Positions 38,123 through 46,515 of a stretch of DNA of 64,000 bases are shown here, one piece after another. The stretch lies in NCBI RefSeq assembly GCF_006546985.1, contig NZ_VATK01000010.1, positions 62,001 through 126,000 on the forward strand, written 5' to 3'. The notes below the pieces were generated by a model. The model ran no database searches. It saw nothing but the letters and a program-made list of their open reading frames with translations, and was not told the DNA's origin. Position 1 is the stretch's first letter. Every line of letters starts with the position of its first letter. The DNA is from Bacillus sp. 03113. Lineage in GTDB: Bacteria; Bacillota; Bacilli; Bacillales; Cytobacillaceae. The position numbers and the translations under genes are program-made.

Positions 38123-38178
38123 ATAGAAAATTACTCTATTTTTTTCAATAGATTTAAAAACTAGAGCTTCATCATAAT

Positions 38179-38213
38179 TAAAGGTCCCAAAAGAGATATT
38201 TTTAGGACCTTTA
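38179..38213. terminator. Bidirectional terminator
   Basis: AAAGGTCC...GGACCTTT with A- and T-rich flanks, between convergent genes. Confidence 0.75.
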
Positions 38214-38227
38214 TGATAAAACTAAAA

Positions 38228-39784
38228 TCATTTTTTGCTTTTTAATGGAATTCTGTTAGCTACAAACGTAATCAAGAAAGCACATAGCATTGGGGCAATC
38301 ATCGAAATGATAAAGCCAGTTATATTATTTGATAGTAAGGGTGCTGTAAATGATGGGACATAGGCTGTACCGCGAACATTGAATAACCCAACCAAGGCTC
38401 CGCCTAGTCCCGCCGAAATGAGAGCTCCTCCAAATACGATTTTATTAGAAAACATAAACGGATAAGCTGATTCGACAAAAGTACCAAAGCCCATATTTAT
38501 AAGAAAACCGGGAGTTGCAACTGTTGCTTCACCTTTATCTCTTGGGGCAATAATATTGGCAAGATTAATGCCGGCAGCAACCATAACAAGTCCAACCATA
38601 TCGACAGCGCCTAAGAAGCTATTCCCTGTCTTTTCCATTTCAAGCAATACAATTGGAAGGATAGCTGCATGGTATACCCCTCCTAAAATGGCAGGCCAAA
38701 TAAGGATTCCTGCTAATAACCCTGCAACAATTGGATTAAATGCCACAGCTTGTTCTAAAACCGCTTTAATCAGATTTCCTGCCTGTAAAGCGACTGGGCC
38801 AATCAAATAGAATACGATTAACCCTGAGATCAAACCAGAGATTCCACCTGCAACGATATTAACAGTCGTCATTGGAAATCGCCATTGTATACATTTACTG
38901 AAAAAGAACTGCACAAGGATCCCTGCACCAATCCCTCCAATGATTCCTCCAATCATTCCGCCTTTTACAGATAAAACACCTGCTACTACACCAGCAATGA
39001 TCGAAACCTCATCTAAATCAGAAACTTGTTTAGCTGCAATGACCGCGAGCATAACTGGCAAAGCATTGATCATGATATCGAACACTTCACTTAATCCCTT
39101 TAGGGCAGGAATTTGACTGAGTGCTAGAATAAGAGCCATAGCAATAAAACCTGGCAATGATGAAACCATTATTCCTCTTATATTAATATTCTTCAGCACA
39201 TGACTATTAGAAGAGTTCGTTTTTTCGCTTGGCGCTCCTATAATTGGGTTAAATTTCATTCCCCAAAGTTTACATAGTGATGAAATAAATGATATCGCTC
39301 TTGTTCGATTAGTAGTACCCGTTGTGCCTGAGGCCGCAATTACATTTGCACCCTGAGAAGTTATCAAAGCCATGGAGGTTCCGCCAGTACCCACGATAGG
39401 TACATTCTTTTCAATTGCCGCCGCAATGACTTCTTTATTGGCACCATTTGGATCAATACTCATCGAAATGATTCCATCAATTTCTCCATTTTTTATTCTC
39501 TCTGCGATTAATGCATCAAGATTCGCCGCTTCCAAATTGGTCTCAGCTAAAGTACCTTGAAACATTTCAACCGGATTTTCTTCATTTAGGCTATATAGTG
39601 CTGCCTTTGTCGTTTCCTTTGCTTTATCCATAGATTCGGTTGCTGCTATGAACTGAATATTTGCAATTCGAAGGCCAGCAGCCCCGCTTTGCATAAGAAT
39701 TTCCTGCAGCAGCTTATTTGGATTTGCTCCACCTAAATTAAAGAGATTCCCCCCACTACTTCCGATAACAACGATTTTTTTCAC
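38228..39784 (-). CDS. PTS EIIC-like membrane transporter with soluble N-terminal domain
   Basis: 518 residues. Residues 1 to about 195 are soluble with a nucleotide- or sugar-binding look (VVIGSSGGNLFNLGG; VPIVGTGGTSMAL; AASGTTGTTNRTRA). The remainder has about 10 membrane segments and a GGVYHAAILPIVLLEME motif like the substrate-binding loop of PTS EIIC proteins. No EIIA or EIIB domain or gene is adjacent, so phosphoryl transfer is doubtful and the substrate unknown. Confidence 0.6.
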   Translation of the reverse strand: MKKIVVIGSSGGNLFNLGGANPNKLLQEILMQSGAAGLRIANIQFIAATESMDKAKETTKAALYSLNEENPVEMFQGTLAETNLEAANLDALIAERIKNGEIDGIISMSIDPNGANKEVIAAAIEKNVPIVGTGGTSMALITSQGANVIAASGTTGTTNRTRAISFISSLCKLWGMKFNPIIGAPSEKTNSSNSHVLKNINIRGIMVSSLPGFIAMALILALSQIPALKGLSEVFDIMINALPVMLAVIAAKQVSDLDEVSIIAGVVAGVLSVKGGMIGGIIGGIGAGILVQFFFSKCIQWRFPMTTVNIVAGGISGLISGLIVFYLIGPVALQAGNLIKAVLEQAVAFNPIVAGLLAGILIWPAILGGVYHAAILPIVLLEMEKTGNSFLGAVDMVGLVMVAAGINLANIIAPRDKGEATVATPGFLINMGFGTFVESAYPFMFSNKIVFGGALISAGLGGALVGLFNVRGTAYVPSFTAPLLSNNITGFIISMIAPMLCAFLITFVANRIPLKSKK

Positions 39785-39835
39785 TAACTATTCATCTCCT
39801 TCACTTTAAGCATCTCTTTACATTCTTTTAAGAAA

Positions 39836-40047
39836 TGGCTGTTTTCGTATAGATTGTTGCTTTTAAACGCGCAGCCTGCTACACTTCGCTTTCCGTGGGC
39901 GAGCGTCAAGCCTCCTTGTCGCATACGCTCCTGCGGGGTCTCGCCTTTCTCACATTCCCACAGGAGTCTACGTGTATGCAGACTGCTCCGAAACGTTTCT
40001 CCCAATGTTTTTAATGTCAAAAACAACAAACTTTGAGAAAACAGCCT
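39836..40047. repeat. MITE-like element, copy 2
   Basis: 212 bp, the same sequence family and orientation as the copy at 183-391, with ends TGGCTGTTTTC and GAAAACAGCCT. The flanks AAGAAA and AAGAAC may be a decayed target duplication. It lies just upstream of the transporter start. Confidence 0.85.
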
Positions 40048-40231
40048 AAGAACTAGAAAAAACCTAATCAAATGATCAGGTTTTGCTGTTGCATCTATAA
40101 TAATCTAGTTTAGTTATGTAGAGCATTCAGCAAAATCTAAGATGTTATTAAAAAGTCACCTTATTGTAGCATAGAATTCTTTAGTTTAATATCGTTTTAA
40201 TAAGTTAAAGTAAAGGTAGAAAATCATCCAT

Positions 40232-40274
40232 AAAAAAAGACCTTGTTGTTCTGCACGACAAACAAAGTCTCTTT
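40232..40274 (-). terminator. Terminator after the HesB-like gene
   Basis: On the minus strand, AGACTTTGTT pairs with AACAAGGTCT (one G-T pair), followed by TTTTTTT. Confidence 0.8.
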
Positions 40275-40304
40275 TCCTCTTTTATTTTTGTTTCCTTAAT
40301 AACC

Positions 40305-40607
40305 TTAGTGATGGTGATGACTTTCAAAATTAGGATTTGTAATTTCAAAACCTTCCTGAGGCACATAAAAGTATTTAATCCAAACGCCATCTAAAAAAGG
40401 CTCACGTGTATCAAGTATGACATCGATTTCTTTATCTGTACTTACGACTTCATCAAATTCAGTTGGTGAATCGAACTTTAAGTCGTAATGTGCATGGTTA
40501 CCATGAGCATGCGTAACAAAAACACGAATTGATTTTCCTTGTGCTTCTTCACTTTCTAGCATTTTTTTCAATACCTTTGCTGCATTTCTGTTAATTTTAC
40601 AATTCAT
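40305..40607 (-). CDS. HesB/YadR/YfhF-like protein
   Basis: 100 residues with the A-type iron-sulfur carrier fold (INRNAAKVLKKMLESEE; IRVFVTHAHGNHAHYDLKFDSP). The cysteines that bind Fe-S in true IscA/SufA are missing: the only Cys is C3. His-rich patches (HAHGNHAH; terminal HHHH) could bind metal. The ATG follows GGAGG. A bona fide Fe-S carrier role is doubtful. Confidence 0.7.
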   Translation of the reverse strand: MNCKINRNAAKVLKKMLESEEAQGKSIRVFVTHAHGNHAHYDLKFDSPTEFDEVVSTDKEIDVILDTREPFLDGVWIKYFYVPQEGFEITNPNFESHHHH

Positions 40608-40802
40608 ATGTAAACCTCCGTTTCAAGCTTCGTAGTAAGTTTAGATCGTATTTCTGGAAAATTGATACACCTCTCTATCTTACACCCTGTAACCGATAGA
40701 TTGCATAAGATATGCTTGAATCATATGTATACTTTTTAACATTTTTTATTTTGTACTTATTGCCCAATTACTATTATTTAAAAAAGAATGGTGACAATAA
40801 GA

Positions 40803-40925
40803 ACAAAAGCGCAAGCTCCTTGTTCAGCCCTGAAGAAAAATGTTCTCATGACTCAAAAAGTGTTCTTTACTTTTAGAGGCATGAGGTTATCTTTCACAAG
40901 GGGTAGGCGCTGGAGCTGGACGTCG
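40803..40925. repeat. Dispersed repeat (AAGCGCAAGC type)
   Basis: It opens AAGCGCAAGCTCCTTGTTCAG and closes GTAGGCGCTGGAGCTGGACG, sharing both ends and the GTTCTTTAC middle with the repeats at 9337 and 60121. The rest of the 40608-40996 gap shows no gene. Confidence 0.6.
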
Positions 40926-40996
40926 ACACATATCTTTCAAAGTTATCAACAGCCAACTATTTAGTAATTTCCTGGTAAATAATTAAAAAAACCACC

Positions 40997-41410
40997 TCAT
41001 TTTTCAACGAGATGGTTCATTACATCTTGTAGGGATTTACTTGCTAATTCGTTTTCCATTGCTTTTTGCACTTCTAAAAATGTGACATCTAATGCTGATT
41101 GTATTTGACGTCCTACTGGACAATCTGGATTCGGCTTCTCATGAATCACAAATAATTCTTCTTTATTTTGAACTGCTTTATAAATTTCCATTAATGAAAT
41201 TTCAGAAGGAGCTTTTTTTAATGTAGGCCCTGGAACTCCTACTCTCGACGTCAAAATGCCTGATTTTTTTAGCAAACTCGTTAAACGACGGATGACGACC
41301 GGATTCGTGTTAACACTCCCCGCAATGAATTCTGAGGTTAGTTGCTTAAAAGGGTTTGCTGCTATTAAAGCCAATATATGAATAGCGACAGCGAATCGCG
41401 AGTTAACCAT
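40997..41410 (-). CDS. Rrf2-family transcriptional regulator (YwnA-like)
   Basis: About 137 residues. The winged helix is NSRFAVAIHILALIA...GSVNTNPVVIRRLTSLLKKSG. The C-terminal region has a single Cys (PDCPVG) instead of the three-Cys cluster of IscR/NsrR, so it is unlikely to carry an Fe-S cluster and resembles YwnA. The ATG at 41410 follows AAGGTGG (the frame opens at 41422). TGTAA-N9-TTACA at 41425-41443 may be its own operator. Confidence 0.8.
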   Translation of the reverse strand: MVNSRFAVAIHILALIAANPFKQLTSEFIAGSVNTNPVVIRRLTSLLKKSGILTSRVGVPGPTLKKAPSEISLMEIYKAVQNKEELFVIHEKPNPDCPVGRQIQSALDVTFLEVQKAMENELASKSLQDVMNHLVEK

Positions 41411-41424
41411 TTCTTTCACCACCT

Positions 41425-41443
41425 TGTAATCATTGTAGTTACA
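41425..41443. promoter_or_regulatory. Possible Rrf2 operator
   Basis: TGTAA and TTACA separated by 9 bases, just upstream of the rrf2-type start codon. Confidence 0.35.
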
Positions 41444-41592
41444 TTATAAGACACAATCAATTTCTTTTGCATTTTTTTACGAAATAATTGAAATCCATTT
41501 TATCTCCAAATCGTTTAATATGTAGAGGAAAATATCGAAAGTATTAAAAAATAAAAAGCAGGGAGTAGTTTTTCTCCTCTGCTTGAAAAATA

Positions 41593-42015
41593 TTATTGTT
41601 GTATGCTTGTACTATTCTTTTTTGTAAATAATACATGATCCAGTGAGAATGAAGATTTTGGATTTAAAATAAGGAAGATCGCGATTACTCCATATGCAAG
41701 ATCTAGTTCATATCCAGCCCCTTGTCCGTTTCCAAGAAAACCTGCTCCCATTTTTACTTTAATAATGGCACCCAACATAATAGCTAAAAACAAAGCAGAC
41801 ATGTATCGAACCCCAATCCCTGCGATTAATAGTACTCCCCCTACCAGTTCAATTGTAGCCACAATATAGGCCATAAAGCTAGGAATCCCGATGCTATCAA
41901 AAAAGCCGGCAATGTTTTCAATTCCACTTTGAAATTTAGAAACACCATGAATGATAAATGCGATCCCTAAGAAAATTCGTAATACAAGTGTCCCCCATTC
42001 TAAATTCCTCTCCAT
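41593..42015 (-). CDS. DoxX-family membrane protein
   Basis: 140 residues, four predicted membrane helices with the DoxX opening LRIFLGIAFIIHGVSKF and a conserved IELVGGVLLIAG. The ATG is preceded by AAGGGGAATG. Its promoter region holds a palindrome identical in design to those near blaI, so it probably belongs to the BlaI regulon. DoxX proteins are linked to thiol/redox stress in other bacteria; the role here is unproven. Confidence 0.85.
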   Translation of the reverse strand: MERNLEWGTLVLRIFLGIAFIIHGVSKFQSGIENIAGFFDSIGIPSFMAYIVATIELVGGVLLIAGIGVRYMSALFLAIMLGAIIKVKMGAGFLGNGQGAGYELDLAYGVIAIFLILNPKSSFSLDHVLFTKKNSTSIQQ

Positions 42016-42044
42016 TCTTTCATTCCCCTTTCAATAAAAATTTC

Positions 42045-42063
42045 ACACTACACATTGTAGTGT
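42045..42063. promoter_or_regulatory. BlaI-type operator upstream of doxX
   Basis: ACACTACA-N3-TGTAGTGT, a perfect 8+8 palindrome 30 bases upstream of the doxX start. Confidence 0.75.
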
Positions 42064-42192
42064 AATTAGGTAAAAAAATACAATAAATATAGTTTCATCG
42101 TTAATTCTAAGGAAACTATATTTATCTATCAAGTAACCATGGTCCTGATTTCAGATTCAAAGATCTAGTACTTTAAACCTTTCTTCATTTTA

Positions 42193-43041
42193 TTAATTCA
42201 TTACCATCAGCGCCATCAATACAATAAATACATATGCGGATGTAATGATTGATTTCATTTGTAATCTTACAGGAATAGTTGCCTGTGGATTAATAAGCTG
42301 CTGTAATCGATAGTTAATAGAACCATCCGTAAAACCTATCAGAACAGGAGCTGAATCCTCTTTCATGTGAGTCTTGATCAGCTTTAGCAAAGCATTGCTT
42401 AAACTCATTTCCGATCCCATCTTCCTAATGGCATATTCATCTGCTTTTAATTCACACATAATCTTATAATTTTGATATGACCATTTTGTGATTGGAATAT
42501 ACCAAATTACCTTACTAATAATCTGTAAGATAAAAATTTTAAAAGCATCATACGATTTTTGGTGAGATGTCTCGTGGGATATGACTGCTTTGAGTTCGTG
42601 ATAGTCTAATATCTCTATGAGTGATGTTGATAGAACAATGATCGAACGACGAAAACCAAAGGTAAATGCTATAGGATTTCTAGAATGAATGACCACAATA
42701 TCACTTTTGTGACGATGAAATCTTTCATTTACTTCCACAGTCATATTATGATTCTTGTTCGTTAATATTTTTCTGATTAATTGTTTGGAAAGGAACATTT
42801 GCTTTCCTATTTTAATCAAAATGATGATGAAATGGTAAGCAATAAAAAGATTGACGGCTCCAATCAACAACGAATATAAAAAGCTCGTTTTCTTAAACAA
42901 ACTGAGGCAGAAATGAAAGATGTTTGCAGAAACTTGGAGATTAAACAGGACATTTGCCAGATACAAACCCATTTGGATCCATAAGATCATCCCAATGGAA
43001 AGACCAATGATGAATACCATGATCGATTTCTGTTTCCACAT
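42193..43041 (-). CDS. M56-family (BlaR1-like) membrane metallopeptidase
   Basis: 282 residues. Three N-terminal membrane segments are followed by a cytosolic zinc-protease domain with HETSH (HExxH) and a downstream CELKADEYA carrying the third ligand Glu. A last membrane segment ends the protein. Unlike BlaR1/MecR1 it has no extracellular penicillin-binding sensor domain. It starts 5 bases after the BlaI-type gene and probably cleaves that repressor in response to an unknown signal. Confidence 0.85.
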   Translation of the reverse strand: MWKQKSIMVFIIGLSIGMILWIQMGLYLANVLFNLQVSANIFHFCLSLFKKTSFLYSLLIGAVNLFIAYHFIIILIKIGKQMFLSKQLIRKILTNKNHNMTVEVNERFHRHKSDIVVIHSRNPIAFTFGFRRSIIVLSTSLIEILDYHELKAVISHETSHQKSYDAFKIFILQIISKVIWYIPITKWSYQNYKIMCELKADEYAIRKMGSEMSLSNALLKLIKTHMKEDSAPVLIGFTDGSINYRLQQLINPQATIPVRLQMKSIITSAYVFIVLMALMVMN

Positions 43042-43046
43042 AGTTA

Positions 43047-43460
43047 CTACCTTTCCTTTTTTAATTGTTTTAATTTGTTTTCTAATTCCTCTAATAAGTT
43101 TTGATCAACGTCCTTCAAGGAATCGAGCATATGCGTGACGACAATGCCCCCAAATTCATCTAGTAGATTTTCTGTAAGCTTTTTTGACTGTTCTTGAATA
43201 AATTCCTCTTTCGTTAATGTGGGTTTAAAAAGAGAAAGTCTTCCTTCCGTTCTTTTTTCTAACACTTCTTTTTGAACTAATCGATTCATCACGGTCATAA
43301 TCGTATTGAAATTCGCTGCCTTCTCTTTCTTTAATTCATGTTGAACCTCTTTTATGCTCATCTCTGACCTCTTCCAGAGAATGTCCATGATCTTAGCCTC
43401 AAGCGGACCAAAGAAGCGATTTAGTCCTACCTGATCAGAGCGAAAATTACTGATATTCAT
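43047..43460 (-). CDS. BlaI/MecI/CopY-family repressor
   Basis: 137 residues. The winged helix is LEAKIMDILWKRSEMSIKEVQHELKK...NTIMTVMNRLVQKEVLEKR, and the C-terminal dimerisation helices follow. The likely M56 protease cleavage region lies between the domains. It should bind the three TGTAGTGT palindromes around this locus, including one 13 bases upstream of its own start (autoregulation). Confidence 0.92.
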   Translation of the reverse strand: MNISNFRSDQVGLNRFFGPLEAKIMDILWKRSEMSIKEVQHELKKEKAANFNTIMTVMNRLVQKEVLEKRTEGRLSLFKPTLTKEEFIQEQSKKLTENLLDEFGGIVVTHMLDSLKDVDQNLLEELENKLKQLKKER

Positions 43461-43472
43461 ATTTTTTCACCT

Positions 43473-43493
43473 TCCATTACATAGTGTAGTGTA
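43473..43493. promoter_or_regulatory. BlaI-type operator upstream of blaI
   Basis: TCCATTACA-N3-TGTAGTGTA, matching the palindrome consensus at 7 of 9 positions in one arm and fully in the other. Confidence 0.65.
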
Positions 43494-43570
43494 TTAAATA
43501 GCATCTTTCAAGGCCTATGATTTTTACATTTTCATGTCAGTTAAAAATGAGGATTGTATTCTTCTTATTT

Positions 43571-43593
43571 TTACACTACAATATGTAGTGTAA
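43571..43593. promoter_or_regulatory. BlaI-type operator upstream of the DUF3105 gene
   Basis: TTACACTACA-N3-TGTAGTGTAA, a perfect 10+10 palindrome 25 bases upstream of the rightward ATG. Confidence 0.8.
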
Positions 43594-43617
43594 ATCTCCG
43601 AAAGTGAGTGTGTACAT

Positions 43618-44157
43618 ATGAAGCAAAAACAAAGAAGTCATTTACCTTTTACAATTGGGTTGGTCCTTTTTATTGTAGGGGCTTTAGTAGGACTAAAATA
43701 TATTTCTGATACAGATAAAAGCCAAGGAAAAGAATTTTTAAATCAGCATGTAGAATTGAAAGTAAACACGTTTCCTGAAGAAGGAAGAGTTCATACAGAG
43801 AATCATGTGAATTACAAAACGTTTCCTCCTACCTCTGGTGACCATAGTGAAAATCCTGCTAACTATGGTTTTTATGAACAACCAATTCCATTTGAAAACC
43901 TAGTCCATAGTTTAGAACATGGAGATATTGTCATCTACTATAACTCTTCAGTAAATGAAAAAGAATTAAAAGCATTAAAAGAAATCAGCGAAATCACTTA
44001 TAAGGGTTCTGGTATCGAAGTTGTCCCAAATGATGAAATAACCACACCAATCGTCTTAACCGCTTGGACAAAAATGCTAGAACTTCCATCCCTCGACACA
44101 AAAAAAATAAAACAATTTATTTATGAATTTATTTATGAAGGCCCAGAAAAACTATAA
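43618..44157 (+). CDS. DUF3105 membrane-anchored protein
   Basis: 179 residues. One N-terminal membrane helix (FTIGLVLFIVGALVGLKYI) is followed by an extracytoplasmic domain with the DUF3105 signature: VNYKTFPPTSGDHSENPANYGFY, then LVHSLEHGDIVIYY. The His residues in SGDH and SLEHGD suggest a metal site. It is divergent from blaI with a perfect operator in between, so probably repressed by BlaI. Confidence 0.85.
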   Translation: MKQKQRSHLPFTIGLVLFIVGALVGLKYISDTDKSQGKEFLNQHVELKVNTFPEEGRVHTENHVNYKTFPPTSGDHSENPANYGFYEQPIPFENLVHSLEHGDIVIYYNSSVNEKELKALKEISEITYKGSGIEVVPNDEITTPIVLTAWTKMLELPSLDTKKIKQFIYEFIYEGPEKL

Positions 44158-44173
44158 GAGCTTAATTGATTCA

Positions 44174-44217
44174 CGAAAGAAATAATGCCGTCTCTTTGTA
44201 TCAGCATTTTTCTTTCG
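44174..44217 (+). terminator. Terminator after the DUF3105 gene
   Basis: CGAAAGAAATAATGC pairs with GCATTTTTCTTTCG. The remainder of 44158-44500 is AT-rich and otherwise featureless. Confidence 0.6.
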
Positions 44218-44500
44218 TATTTAATAAAAAAGAGTAGAATAGCAAATTCGTTTTAAGCCTTCTGTATCTTTTATGAATCAGAATGAAACTTTCTTTATAG
44301 AAAAACGTAAATAATACCATCAAATATTAGAGTAATATTTTTAACCGTTCAACAAAAGACTAGTCAATCATCTGGGAGGTTCAGCTCTAACAAGCAGGTA
44401 TCAGTTGTATACGAACATAAAATTCCAATTAAATTTATTGGAATGGTTAATTAATGTTGCGGATAAAAAATGAACAAGAAACTTTACTGGAGGAAATAAA

Positions 44501-44878
44501 ATGGGAATTATTAATGGTCTTTTAGGAAATGCATCTACTGTTCAAAAAGATGAAGCTAAGAAGGAATTAGAACCTCTACTTATTGATGGTGAAGAAATTA
44601 CAGCAGCGTTCAAATTAGTAAGAGACTTAATTATATTTACCGAAAAACGATTAATAATAGTTGATAAACAAGGTATCACAGGGAAGAAGATTGATTATCA
44701 TTCTATCCCTTATAAATCTATTTCTCATTTCAGCGTTGAAACAGCTGGACACTTTGATTTAGATGCTGAATTAAAAATATGGATTTCAGGCGCTCAATTG
44801 CCTGCTGTTACAAAAACTTTCAAAAAAGACAAGAGTATTTTTGATGTACAAAAAATTCTAGCAACTGTATGTGGATAG
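44501..44878 (+). CDS. Bacterial PH-domain protein (YvbH-like)
   Basis: 125 residues, cytosolic. The bacterial PH fold covers nearly the whole protein (LLIDGEEITAAFKLVRDLIIFTEKRLIIVDKQG then YKSISHFSVETAG). The ATG follows TGGAGGAAATAAA. It is a single gene; the family function is unknown. Confidence 0.82.
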   Translation: MGIINGLLGNASTVQKDEAKKELEPLLIDGEEITAAFKLVRDLIIFTEKRLIIVDKQGITGKKIDYHSIPYKSISHFSVETAGHFDLDAELKIWISGAQLPAVTKTFKKDKSIFDVQKILATVCG

Positions 44879-45001
44879 TTTGTAAGTTGAAAAAGATGGA
44901 TGCTAACCTTAGTTCACTTAATAGTTGGAATTTTAATTTTCTACGCCAAAAACTCCACCATTTTGAATTTTCAACGAAAATCAAACTAAATAAACAAATG
45001 A

Positions 45002-45036
45002 AAAAAGCCACTTTCTTGATACCAAGAAAGTGGCTT
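45002..45036 (-). terminator. Terminator of tRNA-Val
   Basis: On the minus strand, AAGCCACTTTCTTG and CAAGAAAGTGGCTT form a perfect stem followed by Ts. Confidence 0.93.
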
Positions 45037-45043
45037 AAACCTA

Positions 45044-45115
45044 TGAGCCGTGAGGGATTTGAACCCCCGACCCCCACCCTGTCAAGGTGATGTTCTCCCG
45101 CTGAACTAACGGCTC
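45044..45115 (-). tRNA. tRNA-Val (GAC)
   Basis: On the minus strand the acceptor arms GAGCCGT and ACGGCTC are perfect 7-mers. The D-stem is GTTC/GAAC, the anticodon loop TTGACAG (anticodon GAC), and the T-loop TTCAAAT. The 3' CCA is not encoded: TAG follows the discriminator A. It is isolated from rRNA or a tRNA cluster. Confidence 0.92.
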
Positions 45116-45130
45116 ATGATATAAAGATAG

Positions 45131-45173
45131 AGATCTTGTAGTGGCTGTATACCCCCGCTGAACTAATAGATCT
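45131..45173 (-). pseudogene. Decayed tRNA fragment upstream of tRNA-Val
   Basis: On the minus strand, TTAGTTCAGCGGG repeats the D-arm of the neighbouring tRNA-Val. It is followed by about 15 unrelated bases and is enclosed by AGATCT at both ends. The anticodon and T-arms are gone. It looks like a remnant of a duplicated tRNA gene. Confidence 0.6.
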
Positions 45174-45329
45174 TCTATAAGTTACATCTTATAATTATAC
45201 TTATAATAAAATGAAAGTCAATACTTTTTGCTTCATATGATGATTTTCACTTGTAAACTTATTTGATAATATTATATGTTTCACTATCCTATATAAGATA
45301 ACCCTCTCTACCTTTAATTTCACCTATTT

Positions 45330-46277
45330 TTATTGCTTCATTACTTTTGGTGTTACAGTTGTTCCTGTTATTCTAGGCGATACAGCCAAATTAACACCTA
45401 GCACACCCAAAATAACGAAAATTGCCCCAATAAAATGATAATAATATAGTTGTTCATGCAGAATCAGGATTCCAGCAAAAACAGCAATAAGCGTTGTTAA
45501 GTTTGAAAACACACCCATTTTTCCTGCCTCAAGCTCTGATAAAGCAAAGTTTGATAAAAAGAAAGAGAAAAATGAAGCGAAAGCTCCTAGAGACAGCACT
45601 GATAAAACGAACAAAGGATGAAAAAGTGGTTGTATAAAATGAGTTATCGTACCATGAATAAGGTGGTTTCCAAGCGCAAGCAGATTAAAGGAAACAAAGC
45701 CTGTGATAATCATCACATACGTAATATCGACCATTTTGTATTGTTGAGTTGTTTTTCGCGCCATCACATTGTAGCAGGCATGGGAAAAAGTGCTTACCAG
45801 CATAAAAATAACTCCATGCCAATTCACTTGACCAAATTGAATACCTGTCATGACAAATATAAAAACAATTCCAAATGCAGATATAAAGATAGCTGCTTTT
45901 TGCACCCATGTGGTCCTTTCTTTCAGAATAAGCGCAGCCAAAATTAAGGTAAAGATCGGCAATGTAGCTTGGATTATCCCCGCTTCAGAAGAAGATAAAT
46001 ACACAAGACCAAGTGCTTGTACTAAAAAATATAGAAACGGATGAAAAATAGCTATTGGGAGAACTCGCAATGTAACCTTTTTATCCAAAGAAACCTTCAC
46101 CCAGCCGAAAATGAGCGGCACGAGTGCAATCAGAAAAGCAAAAGTAAAACGGTACGCTAGCACATCAAATGGACTTGCGTATCGAATCGCAATTTTTACA
46201 AACATAAAAGAAAAACCTATGATAGAAACAAACAGCAAGATTGCTGCATACGCTAAAGTTTTTTTTGAAAAAAACAT
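45330..46277 (-). CDS. EamA/DMT-family transporter
   Basis: 315 residues with ten predicted membrane helices in two EamA repeats. The first repeat ends near LGLVYLSSSEAGIIQATLPIFTLILAALIL and the second near ELEAGKMGVFSNLTTLIAVFAGILIL, both canonical. It probably exports a small metabolite. It is a single gene with no informative neighbour. Confidence 0.85.
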   Translation of the reverse strand: MFFSKKTLAYAAILLFVSIIGFSFMFVKIAIRYASPFDVLAYRFTFAFLIALVPLIFGWVKVSLDKKVTLRVLPIAIFHPFLYFLVQALGLVYLSSSEAGIIQATLPIFTLILAALILKERTTWVQKAAIFISAFGIVFIFVMTGIQFGQVNWHGVIFMLVSTFSHACYNVMARKTTQQYKMVDITYVMIITGFVSFNLLALGNHLIHGTITHFIQPLFHPLFVLSVLSLGAFASFFSFFLSNFALSELEAGKMGVFSNLTTLIAVFAGILILHEQLYYYHFIGAIFVILGVLGVNLAVSPRITGTTVTPKVMKQ

Positions 46278-46515
46278 ATTCTCTCCTCACTCTTCAGATG
46301 TTAAACATAGAGGCGTTCCTCTTTTATAAAAGATACATATATCAATTTCTCCATCATTACTTACTTTAGATCATTCTACCATTTGTTGTAGGAATTTAAT
46401 ATAATTAACCAATCAATATCAGTGAATTTCAGCTATAAACAAGTAATCTATTTTTTTCTGTTCTATCCTTTTTTGGTATAATTTAATAGATTAATTTTTA
46501 ATTGAGGAGGTAAAA

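Noticed and set aside
45131..45173. Second functional tRNA
   Set aside because: Only the D-arm region is preserved; anticodon and T-arms are absent.
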